A stretch of DNA of 64,000 nucleotides from Hofstenia miamia. Taxonomy: Eukaryota > Xenacoelomorpha > Acoela > Hofsteniidae. Of this stretch, positions 40,091-51,485 are shown piece after piece; position 1 is the first letter of the stretch, and every line of letters starts with the position of its first letter. Position numbers and translations under genes: made by a program. The stretch covers positions 490,349-554,348 of the forward strand of contig CABFPE010000518.1 in assembly GCA_900660155.1 (NCBI GenBank). Reading direction: 5' to 3'. The notes beneath the pieces were generated by a model. That model was not told the origin of the DNA and searched no databases. It saw only the letters and a list, made by a program, of their open reading frames with translations.

Positions 40091-41951
40091 CAGGCCCGTA
40101 GCTATGATTTTGATTGGGGGGGGGCTGAGAAGTTCAACAAACAGTATGGTTTCATGTATAGTCATACTAATAATTAATTGCATTTTACTGAACAGGAAAA
40201 AATATTGTTAAATTAACAAATTTTTAACTATAATAAACAAACTTATTTACAAAATTCAAAATGAAATAAAATGTTCATGTTGAAAATGTCCAAAAATTCT
40301 CAGTTTGTTTTCATTGACTGAAATAAATTCATTTGCAATATCTGACATTGCCAATGAATCTGCCTTCTCACTTTGTATATGAATCAGCATACACCACTTT
40401 AGACGTGTTTGTGTCATGGTAGATCTAAGCCATGTTTTCATCCTCCTTTCATTTAGTGCATTTGTTGCTAGTGCTACTAATTTCAGTTGTACAAGCTTCA
40501 CCACTTCAGACAGATATTTTTGTTCTGCCACACTTTAAAATTTGAGATATTCAACAAGTGACCTGAGTGCAGGAAATGGCCCATTGTTTATTTAGTGAAG
40601 AATGGTTAGTTGTGCAATAAGGAGATTTTTGTTAATATCTGTACCATAAAAATTTACAACATCAGAGAATTCACTTTCATCCTCATGAAGTTGCTTTGGC
40701 CTAAAATCAACCAGCAGTTTCTCAATTTTCTGCATCATGTTGTATCCCTTTTGATCAAATCTGTTTTAGGTACTCGCAATTAAAAGGTCAAGGGCCCGAC
40801 ATTGCCCCACGCTTTATATCCCCCTCAAAATTGCCCCACACAAAAAAAATGTGCTCCAAAACAATTTTTGATATCCTATTGCACCATATTTGTTCTATGA
40901 CAATTTTCATAACCCACCACTGCATTTTTTAATCATGCACTGCCCATAAAAGATACAGAATCATTTTTTCAAATGTCATCTACTCATACTACCAATGAAA
41001 ATTTAATAGCAAGCATAATGCCAAGACATATTAAAACATGATAGCAAGAATAACATTGAATTTTAACTTTATAAATCATTTTGTAAACCCAATATTTTAT
41101 ACAAAGTCAATTGCACTCCTTCCAGTATAATTGTAAGCCTATTGGTTGACCCGCCCCACTTGAATCTTTGATCTAAATAATATCAATATCACTGTTAAAC
41201 TTTCATCTGAAATATGATCCTAAATAAAATTATTTGATTATATTATATAATTGTCGTCTCAGCTCAATTCAAATTGTAATGAGAAGTGTTTTAGGTGCAT
41301 GAACTTAAATATAATAACTACTGGCCCAGCTAACTGTATGCAGCCATTATTAAGGCTGACTAAGAAACAAAGTTTCTAGTTGGCGATAAGCATTAGTAAA
41401 CTAATGCCCCTGTTCCACAGCTTTTGTCTAGCATTGATTAGCCCCTTTACAATAGCAGGCTCATAAACACATTCAACCAGGGCTGCGTGTTGTGCACATG
41501 ACACAGTGTGAGCTTGACTGGTCTACTGCTACTAACTGCTTCAGTCACTAAAATAGTCTAAAATTATAACCACTCCCAACTTTCTTATGTAAATGCAGTT
41601 GATTGATTTGACGGGTAAATGAATATTTTTAATGCTGAATATCATGGCCAATCACTATAATTACTTTTTCAACAAAACGTGTATTGTTTGCGCGCCGCTT
41701 TAGAACTAGTAATCTGCAAACATTCAAATGAATGACAAATCAGAAGTGATGATATTTGGCGGTTTATGAGCTGAATAAAATTATTTCACGATTTTTGAAA
41801 CCTTTTAATTTCAATGAACTACTTCTGTATCATTATAAAATCATTTCTGCCCGTCTTTTGAATTTTAAGAAAACCTACCATAGTGCCCAAGCCATTACTC
41901 TACAACATTGAGGGGGGTCTCTATCCCCTAAGGACCCACCTGTCTACGGGC
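40091..41951 (-). mobile_element. hAT-superfamily DNA transposon, internally decayed
   Basis: The left end reads CAGGCCCGTAGCTATGATTT followed by a nine-G run. The right end on the minus strand reads GCCCGTAGACAGGTGGGTCC followed by C/G-rich DNA, giving imperfect terminal inverted repeats with the CAG start of hAT elements. The 8 bp before the left end (ATTTAGCT, 40,083-40,090) and after the right end (ATGTAGCT, 41,952-41,959) match at 7 of 8, the target-site size of hAT. This requires the right terminus to have lost its outermost three bases. The C-terminal transposase remnant lies just inside the left end on the minus strand. The middle part (about 40,800-41,900) has no recognisable coding. 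Confidence 0.82.
40256..40790 (-). pseudogene. hAT transposase C-terminal fragment (dimerisation domain)
   Basis: The minus strand reads, with a few stops, DLLIASTxNRFDQKGYNMMQKIEKLL, then NFYGTDINKNLLIAQL, then LSEVVKLVQLKLVALATNALNERRMKTWLRSTMTQTRLKW and LAMSDIANEFISVNENKLRIFG. This matches the C-terminal hAT dimerisation region of ZMYM/DUF4371-type transposases, where the family has VMPATNATSERSFSALRRVKTYLRSTM. Six residues around SFSALR appear deleted. The clean 91-codon frame is 40,256-40,531; stops lie upstream. The domain normally mediates transposase multimerisation. The catalytic N-terminal part is missing. Confidence 0.85.
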
Positions 41952-42834
41952 ATGTAGCTATATACATATATATAGTTGAATTTTGTTTTATCCGTAATAT
42001 ACATTTGCATGTCATGAGAAATTGAATTGAAGATATATATTTCTGCATACTCCATGTATACTCACCATGAATATCTATTTTTTCTGCACTGAAAAAACGC
42101 ACCCCTACTATTACAACTTCCTTCGCTACTGGATGTAGTAATTACTGTATATTGTTTCATGGTTCTCTTAGTTAAGAGAGCCATGGCTTGTGTACATATG
42201 TGACAGAACACGAAATAATTTATTTGTATTTATAATTTATTTAATTAATTTGTATTTGTACCATTTGACGATTGGTTTCAGGTATGTTTCCTAAATATAC
42301 AAGTCTTTGGAATACAGCATTTTCAATTTTAATATTGCTACTTTATCATCAATGTGCAAATGAGAAAATAGCAAAAACCTTCAAATTTTCCTTATTATTG
42401 CTCAACTAATTGGAGAAAATTTTTGTTAAATTTTGCCTAATATATCATAAATAACTTTGCATTGACTCTAATTTGAGAATTGAGTTTATTAATTCCATTG
42501 AGCAACAACATTTACAGCCAACATTTAATTCCACAAAGAGGAGTTGTACTAGAGATCTGCAAAGCAAAACCAGTGTCTAGAAATTCAGGCTCGGAGCCAT
42601 AATTCAGATTTCAGAAGCAAGTAGATCCAAGTAAACCCATCCTAAAAATCTGATGTGTTTTATTGAAACAAAAAATTACCATTCAGTTAACATTTTTAAC
42701 TACAAATGTATAATAAAGAAACTTCTAAATATATTTAGAAAATATTCAATATGCTTCCATTAACTGAATTCATTTTCAATGCTTGTAAATATATCAACAA
42801 ATAGTGGTCCTTGCAGAGGGTATCACTTGTGAAA

Positions 42835-42860
42835 CACCCCCCCCACACACACACACACTT
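42835..42860. repeat. Poly-C and (AC)n microsatellite
   Basis: A C-run followed by alternating CA. A simple repeat. Confidence 0.85.
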
Positions 42861-44045
42861 CATAGGGCCTTGCGATCTTCCCTTGGCATGGTAATCTTGC
42901 TCCCATCACACCAATGAAACAGTTGGCTTCCTTTCCACTTTCTCCTAAAACAGTTTGTATTCTGATGTTGGCCTTACCACTGTTATAGCTTTCACTGTCA
43001 TTAAAACAACATTCTGAGCGTCATAGGTTGATATGGATTTAGTCCTTTATAAAACATCCACAATATTTAGGATTGTGCCTCCCAATAAATCCAAAGAATA
43101 CACATGTTTATATAGCACTATATATTTGAATTTTTCAAAGTTGTTTGTATTTGCATGAAGTCAAAAGTCGAAACTTCGATTTTTGTGCAGATAATCATCA
43201 GCAGATTTGAAAAGGGATCTCATGTATAATGCTAAAAAGGTATTCTTTGAAAGCATTTAAGATTTTTTATAAAATAGGAATAGAAGTTAAATATAACTCA
43301 ATTTACTCCATTATAATGAATTCTAAGATGTGTACATGTATTTAAAATAAACTAAATCTTTGCAAAAAAACATGTGCTACAACTTTACTGATAACTTCAC
43401 AAAAGGCAAGCCAATCAAATATTTTTTAATATCTGCATTTCAATTATAATCTATTTGAGTGTTTGTTAGTAGTGCACTTAAAGAAGAAACCATTGAAACA
43501 AACACAGCTTAAATATAAACAAGGGAAAAAAATGTGAGCCTGAGGTGTGCTTTGAAGTTTAAGAAAAATAAAAATGTAAACCCTCCAAGCCTTACTCCAG
43601 GAAACTTGGGGAGGGGGTGAATTAAAAAATATGCTCTCCATCACACTCTTGATTTAACTAATTTAATAATAAAGTAATATTTATACCAATAATTCTCCAT
43701 GATTTGATAATAAAGTGAAAAGCACACCAATATTGAGCACTGTTTAACTTATGCGGAAATGGTTATGTTGCATTTTGCTAACTGTTAAAATAGTAATATA
43801 ATAGGAATGGAGAAAGATGAAACACCTTTGATTTCAGTGATTTCTACAATTGATCAATGGCAAATGATATTGAAAATAACTTGGAAATACTTAAAGTGTG
43901 TCGTGTTAAAACAAACAGAATATTAAATTCATTGGTAAATAAAATTTCTTTAAGTAAATCTTATTCTTAGAATTAAAGCTTTAACTTCCTATGTGCACAA
44001 CGCAACAATCTAGAATCAATTATCTGACGTACAGTGTTTACATTC

Positions 44046-44215
44046 TTTCAGCAAGGCCTTTAATATGGTTCCACATGCCCATTAATCCAAAAACGAAAAA
44101 GCAGCACATTGAAAATCTGCATTGAAACTATCTATCTGAACATTACAATGGCTTCAGGAGACAACAATTCAACATCACCAGAGGCAACCCGCAAGACTCC
44201 CTAATAGGACACATT
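44046..44215 (+). pseudogene. Possible LINE reverse-transcriptase relic
   Basis: One frame reads SKAFNMVPHAH, like the SKAFDxVPHxLL block. About 80 bases on, another frame reads RQQFNITRGNPQDSLIGHI, like the TxGVPQGSVLGPLL block. The order and spacing suit a badly decayed non-LTR reverse transcriptase, but the pieces are short and broken. Chance similarity is not excluded. Confidence 0.35.
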
Positions 44216-45217
44216 CAATCTTAATCCTGAAAGTATTTTTATCAAGCATGATAATGATTTAATAGTTATTCTAAGGGTACCATGAAACCCAAGTTTAGTG
44301 GCTACCTACTACAATGAGAACCACCTAATTGTCGATAGAAAGATTTTATTACGTGAACTTTGATTCCGTTAAATTGCCGCATAAATCCCTGTCTTTCTGA
44401 CTCCCTTATATCCCTAGGTATCCAAATTCACTGCAATCAGAAAGAGTGTCAAAGCATTTACAGCTTCGCAATTCGTGTCACTGCACCACTTTCCAATCAA
44501 TCACTCAATCATTCATTCTTTCTCTGATGGAGCATTGTGCAAATGTTTAAAATAGAAAACATAGTATTCTTAAGGGCATTATCAAAAAGTGGTCACTTTT
44601 GTATGAATTTTTAAAGTAAAGGATTCTTTTATAAATATACTATTTTCATGTGTAGGAATGTTTAATCTGCAAGAATTAAACGTTTCAGCTTCATATCTCG
44701 ATTTGGGAAAAAGCTATAACAGTAAACAGAGCATATTGATTGTTGGATAGTGTTACAGGCAGAATTATGTTTTTGTCATATTTCACAAATGTGGTAACAG
44801 AGAGGACCAAACTTTTTATGTCTATATATTCATGCTACTGATAGTCTTAAACCAAGACACCATGCATATGGCTGAGATTATTCAGGTGTTCACACTATCT
44901 ATATATCTATATTGATTTTCCGTCCGTAACGGAGTGACATGAAAAAGTTTCAATTACTACCAACCTATTCATCCAATTAATGTGCCATTCCCTAAACCTC
45001 TGATGGTAAACCCAACTATCAAAAACATATAAAAAATATTACCCCAGTTGGTATACTTTTTATTATTTTGGGTCAATATTTCGTTACGGACGGAATATAC
45101 AGTTTTGAGTTATTTCCACTAAACTTCAATAATTGGCTTATTTTTAATGTCAAAGCACAGACCTTTACATGGTCACACTAAGGCCTGGCAAGCCTGTGTG
45201 GCAAGGTAGCTGTGACT

Positions 45218-45257
45218 GCCAAAGGACTCCTTTGACCAGGAGTCCTGTCTCTTTGGC
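45218..45257. other. Imperfect hairpin inside the TTAA element
   Basis: Nested arms GCCAAAG...CTTTGGC enclose GGACTCC...GGAGTCC around an 8-base loop, with a small asymmetric bulge. It could form a cruciform or RNA stem. Function unknown. Confidence 0.6.
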
Positions 45258-45593
45258 ACGGCAGGGAAACCTAACGGTGTCAACGTAACTGTTAGCTGGA
45301 GAGATGGGAGGAGCACAGGGAATGGTTTAGTGACCCTGAATGAATGTGCTCTTTCAATGTCACCAGGTTGTTTTATTTTCAGATTGCTACTAGTTTTAAA
45401 GTATTAAACATATCATTGGAATTATTCATGCACAGATTTTAAGTTACTATTATCAAATACTGAAATGATTGTCCTAAACAATTAAAAAATAACTTAATAG
45501 TTGGATTTGTTTACTAATTTTGAAAATTTATGTAGCACCTTTCCTGCAACTTGCACACTGAAGAAGTATTTTCTTTATATTTCAGACACAAAA

Positions 45594-45787
45594 TGCCACT
45601 CTCTAACTCTGAAAGACAATCTAAATGGAGGCAACAACAACGGCAACAGAATGAAGAGGAATACAAAAATAAAGAAAAAGAAAGGAAAAAATTGAAAAGA
45701 GAACAAATAAAATCTAACCCTAAAAAATATGCTGAAATGCTTGAAAAGGATAGAAAAAGGAGAAAAAAATTGTTCATTTTTTTGTAG
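45594..45787 (+). CDS. Small lysine/arginine-rich frame inside the TTAA element
   Basis: From ATG at 45,594 the frame encodes about 64 residues beginning MPLSNSERQSKWRQQQRQQN and ending KRRKKLFIFL. It is highly basic and probably helical or coiled-coil. A good 3' splice site (TTATATTTCAG, ending 45,586) lies just upstream, so it could be an exon. Similar basic MPLTxxERQxKYR openings occur at the start of longer uncharacterised repeat-encoded proteins in invertebrates, from memory and without a precise family. Here the frame ends at TAG and nothing clearly continues it. It may be a truncated transposon protein. Confidence 0.4.
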
Positions 45788-46371
45788 TTTATCAATGATT
45801 TTCCGTCTGTAACAAAATCTTTTAACCTGTGTTCCTGCCAGAATTAGACAACTTTGGACACAGTAACCTCTTGTTTACCTCATTTTATATGTATTTGAGC
45901 ATGACTTATCGTTTTTAATCTTATGAGAATGTAGCAGAAAAATGGAAATATTTTCCGTCCGTAACAATTTTGAATTTCCGTCCGTAACGAAATGTTACCT
46001 GATAGGTACAGAAGCAATGAATCATTATAAACACAAATGCTATGTACTCTTATAAAGCTAATTTAGTGACCTTTCATAACATACCATTACTTGATGAAAA
46101 TATGCATATACTTCACAGAGATTTTCATACATATAAATGATGTTGAAACCACCAGATTTTGCGATTCCGTCCGTAACGAAATTTCAAATCCTATTTTTAT
46201 CAAAGCTGGTCAAGTCCTACTTTTCAAATTGAATTGTGTTGAAGCCATGCATGGTATCCTTCATTTTGTTTACAATATTCTTCTCGAATGACTATACAAA
46301 CTTTTTTGTGTGCTAAAACATGTGTGAATTCCGTCCGTAACGGTCAGGGGACTTTTTGATAATGCCCTTAA

Positions 46372-47436
46372 CAAAGCCAAACATTTATCAAATTGACGAA
46401 ATGAGAATCTTTCCTTCCTGATAGATAAACAACAAGCAGACGCAGCCTCGAATCGGTCAATGCAGATCATAAAAGTATCTCGCCACTCACTATTCGATAT
46501 TATGTAGGAGTTTTAGAAAAACCTTTATAATGCAATCATTAAAGGGATTTCAATTTGTTCCTAGGATGACCAGGATTTTATTCATCTGATTTTGTTTTGG
46601 ATCCTACTTGATTTGCTTTTTGATTATTTTTTTCCCTCCTTTTATTATGCGCACCAAGCTGAAAATGTTAAAAAGCACAAATGTTTCTTAAATCATTGGT
46701 TATACAAGCAGAAAATATTTTTATATTTGAATCTAGAAAGATAAGGACAAATTGATTCCAATTGTAGGCTAAACTATGCATGAACTACACATTCAATACT
46801 TTACTAAAAATATTGATGATGTACTGTAGCTAAAACTAAAAACTTTTTACTTTTATGAATTGTTACTATTCTGCGTTAGCAACACTCTTCAGCCTCTCCA
46901 ACTGCCCTAATTCTAAAGTTGACTGGCGTCACATTAAGTGCAGAATATTTAAATGAATTTTTAGTAATGCTACGATAAATAAGGAAATATTTTTGGGCAG
47001 TCAATGCTGAAGACTTTTCAAAATTAATGTTTCTAGTTGCAAAAATACATGCCCACTAATAAACAAGTAATGTATATTAATATTATTTATGCAAGAAGTA
47101 TATATTTAATACGAAACTAAATTACATGGCCAAGCGCAAAATAGATTTAACGTGAATGTCTCTTTAGAGGTTTATTTACCATGGTAATATATATGAATAA
47201 AAATTTATAAAATGTAATATTAATTTTTTATTAATTTAAAAAAATGGAACTCTAATTTAAAAATAGGACAGAAAACAATAATTATTAATTTTGTTGTTAC
47301 TCTGGCAACAGCTATAGCAATTTAAAATGTCGCTATCATAAATGAAAATTAACACTGCGTAATTGCAATTACAGTTCATTTTTGATACTAATTTTAATTT
47401 TAGTGAGACTTTTTCTTTCATTATAATGTACTTATA
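46372..47436. other. AT-rich region upstream of DNAH6
   Basis: No coding or element signal is recognised. It would hold the DNAH6 promoter and 5' UTR, but no initiator, TATA box or clear motif cluster stands out against the AT-rich background. Confidence 0.4.
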
Positions 47437-50400
47437 ATGTCAGGTGAAGCACTTATTTCTCGACAGAACACAAAAACTATCAATTTGCCACCTGTGCAGG
47501 CAAATTTAGAAAGTAGATTGAAAGATAGACTATATTCATATGCTCCTAAACAATCGCCTCCCATTCCTAATGCATTGGTCTTCCGCGCACAAACTCCATC
47601 ACAGTTAAGAACACATGGACTTCCAACTGGAGCAAAATTAGAGCCATTGGTAGTTTATAAAGTATATTTATAATCGTAAATAAAATATTTAGCCAAATCT
47701 TGCAGATTTTCAAGCAAAAAATCAACCTGCGTATAAACATAAAAAAGAACTGGACAGACTAATGGCTGCTGGATATATTCCACCTGACAAAAAATCCAAA
47801 TCCAGTGTAGAAGTTGCAGAATCAATCGCAATCGAGAAGGATAAATATTTGGTAACCGCTAATTTTTCCTTATATTTCATAAATTCATTTTCATGTTATT
47901 TTCATTTTAACGATCATTTTTTCACATCAATTAATAGCGAACTTGCTAAGAAAAAAGTTTAGTTTTCACTGTGCCTTGCAAATTGAAAAGCAAGTAAAAA
48001 TATTCCTAGTAACTTTTCATCATTTTCCGGAGCCGTACGTTTATCATAAGGTCAGGGCCTCTTGTTAAATCGCATTTATGACCCCTCGATCTTAAGTCAC
48101 ATGAATTAATTTATCCATAGTTTAGTGAAAATCACATGCACAGCATTTATGCAAGAATCAATAGCCATACTAATCAATGCATTATAATGGCTAATCGAAT
48201 TTTTAGTTATGTGTATATTTAAGAATAATATACTAATTTAAATATTTGAATAATAAAATCAACATTTTCAAAACCATGCAATAACGAAGATGCTTACTGC
48301 CGGTCGTCTCTCATGTCGTGAAGCAGATGATTATTCACTCAAGTAGTGACGACAATTAACGACTTTCCAATGAAATTGAACACTTAGAATTCAGTCTATG
48401 AGTGAGGACGGCATTGGTCTTACTTCTTGGATATTTGGATGGAACTAAGTCGGTGGGCAGCTGAACAATTATTTGTTGGCGTTGTGTTGCAGTCTCTGAA
48501 ACTAAAATTTAAATGAGTATATTTGAGCGAGAAAGAAAGAACTCAATTATAACTGTAAATTACAAAACAGTGCATTATCTATCTAACTCGCTAAGTTGAA
48601 CCCTAAATATGCCTGATGTGTACAGTATTGACCTGATACTTATCAAGGACTAAGAATATTCTGGAAATAATACATAGGATATGCGCTGTGAAAATTACTT
48701 TCATTTTCAGGCACGATACCTTTATTGGTAACTCATTGTTACTAAACTTATTTACTACCAGTTGTAGGTTTATTAAGTAATACTTGTTCGTGACTGTAAT
48801 ATTCATCACTATTAAACGTCTAATATTTCATGCATTCAATCTTGTAAGCTGGTAATCTCTATATCACTGCAGTATGTAGCACTTCTTGTGATCAACCATT
48901 TTTTATTTGTTAGTAAACATTAACTTTAATTCTTATTGACGCATTGCTAAGCAGAGAATCTCTATCGAGCTGGCAGCTTGCTTCATTATATTTCTACCTT
49001 TAATACATTACTGTGCAACAGGAAGATTAAAATAGATACTCTAAATTATTACACCAATTATAGAACTAAGACTTCTACATGCGTTACTAATATGTAATTT
49101 GAATGCATATTATGTTGTAGAATCTAGTGCTTTCAAGTTTTCTTTTCTATATTAGACAAGCTTTTATTGTTCATGTTCGACCGGGGTGTTTCTAACGCTT
49201 AAAAAGTGGTTGTCCTCAGTTGCGCCTCTAGCGTTTTCTATGTGGGTCGACTGTCTTTTTTTGGGCAATAAAGAGTCTTGGTATCAACTAAATTTCATTG
49301 AGTTAAAGAAGGTTGAAATCTAAAAGAAGCATTTTGTATTTTTGTGTTATAACGAATATCGCAGGCACTTATATATTGTGGAAGGTTGAACTTTAATTTT
49401 CTTGAATTTACTAATAATTTGTCTCTGTTAATTGTTCAGTGCGGGGCCCCAAATGCGCGGGCCCGTGGCCTAAACCCCCTTGCCCCCTCCCTTAAATCTG
49501 ACACTGATAGTAGGATTATTCTTTTGAAACATAAACAATGCACTTAAACTATTGATAACGTTATGGATGTAGCACAAGGCAAGAAACACTATTTAACCTT
49601 AAATTGTCCATGTTAATTATGAAGAACAACATGTTTTGCAGATTTTCTCCAAGCCTATTATGAAATTTGAAATGCTTCGATATGGAAGTAACTATCGATT
49701 ATGTTAAAGTACCTTACGGAATTTATATTCTCACTATTCATATTGCTCACGTAATCAGGGGGACCACGGCGTATTTTAGAGGGGCCTTACGTCTGCCGCC
49801 TCCCATTGGAGCAGGCATATTTCAACTCATTCTCATACGATTTGAATTGATGAACAGTCCTTTTGTTTGACATAAAGTGCAAAAAAGTAGTATTTCATGT
49901 TATTATTACTACCGTCGTCTGTCTTTTTGGTTTATTTATCATATATCATATATGCACGGGCGAGCACGACATTATGGTAAGAGGGTGAAAAAACTACCTA
50001 GGCCTATATGTCTCGGATAAGAATTGGGCCCTCCCCTTTTAGAAATTCTCGATACGCGCCTGCAGGGGGACAAAAGTCGGTGGTAGCACCGACTAGCCTT
50101 AAATGGTTTTATATTGTTAGACCTCCGAAACGCATTAATGCGCCTTGTGTGTAAAGTCAGAGGTGTACTTAAGGTCAATTCAAATCCTAGAGCGGCAACA
50201 ATTGTTTGTTATATCTATATAAAATTTCGCGCGTAGATGACATCAAGTTTCAAATTTCTACATTTAATATAATATAAACAGTGTGTATTAATATTCGACA
50301 ACATTGTGAAATGTTGAAATTAATGTATCCATTTCTTTTGATTACAAGCACATACGTTGGATTTCTTAAGAAAATCAATGTTGTTTACTCTACGCGTAGT

Positions 50401-51453
50401 GCAATCTAATGCTGGGAAGTAGTTGTAATTTATGAAATGTTTTCATTGCGCCAAAATGCAGGCGATCGAGGGTAATACAATGTTGCCTACAATTTGATTT
50501 GATTATGACTCTTCAATAAGCTGCCCCTAAAAATATGCTAAATTGCTTGCGACAAAAACATATTTTTGTTATTCACAAAAACTCATTGCTAGCAAATCAA
50601 TGTTAATTTTTTATAGTGCAAGAAAGCTGTGGTAATGTTTCCGAGAATTTGAATCCTGTGGAATTAATACTATCCCGAACAGCTGCGAATTTCATACTTG
50701 TATCTTTCAAAATAGTCACTTCCGCTGGATATTTCCATTTGCTTTATTTTTCTCGTATAATCAGTGGGTTTTTATAGAGTGAATTATGCTTAGCTATTCC
50801 TCACATCTTTGCAATGTTAGAAATATTGAATACTTGAAGGAAAATTATTTAATTATAGATTCGATAAATACTCAATTTCCTGGATCACATATTGTAAAAT
50901 TTACTGGTATAAAATACTTTGCACTTGCAAAAATAATTAATATTTAGGATAACTTATCAGAAATGGAAGTCTATAGATTTTTACCTCTTCCACGACGTAG
51001 TCCCCAATTAGATGAACAACGAAAGGTTCCGCCTACAGTGATTAAAGTAGAAAAAGGAGTCGAAGGTATCAAGGAGGGCAACTGGACTCCAATATCTTTG
51101 GTTGAATATATTTCATCACAGCCTGAAGTTGGATTTTTTTATATGATACCTGTTGTTAGTACTTCCTCTGTAAATTACAGTCCTTACTACTTAAAGTAAG
51201 TGTTTAGGGATGTTTCATGACTAATTTGTGATTTAGAATCGTTACGCATAATAAAGTTGATAACAATGACTACAGCATTATTTCGCCTGAAGGAGTTACG
51301 AAAATTCGTGGTGGTGAAGCTGATTTCACTACGTTAACGAGATGGGAGCGGGAATTCTTATTTTACAAAAAACTTGTAAAGGTAATTAATTAGTACTTTT
51401 TTAATAATAGGTGAATAAATTTTTGGCGGTTTGCATTCAGCATTAGAAAATTT

Positions 51454-51485
<32 letters not shown>

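Larger units (their letters stand above)
44918..46343. repeat. Seven dispersed copies of a TTCCGTCCGTAACG motif
   Basis: Copies lie at 44,918-44,932 (+), 45,081-45,095 (-), 45,801-45,814 (+, two mismatches), 45,953-45,966 (+), 45,976-45,990 (+), 46,165-46,179 (+) and 46,329-46,343 (+). Five share the full 14-base core; one differs at the final base. All lie inside the TTAA-flanked element and the last is 7 bases from the right terminal repeat. The core has partial dyad symmetry (CGT, five bases, ACG). Transposase or regulator binding sites are plausible but unproven. Confidence 0.9.
44574..46367. mobile_element. TTAA-flanked inverted-repeat transposon (piggyBac/Kolobok-like), 1,794 bp
   Basis: The left end GGGCATTATCAAAAAGT (44,574-44,590) and the right end ACTTTTTGATAATGCCC (46,351-46,367) are perfect 17-bp inverted complements. 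Each is directly flanked by TTAA (44,570-44,573 and 46,368-46,371), the target-site duplication of piggyBac and Kolobok elements. Inside are seven copies of a CCGTCCGTAACG-type motif, an imperfect hairpin (45,218-45,257) and a short basic reading frame. No transposase is recognisable, so it is probably non-autonomous or carries an unfamiliar gene. Confidence 0.88.
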
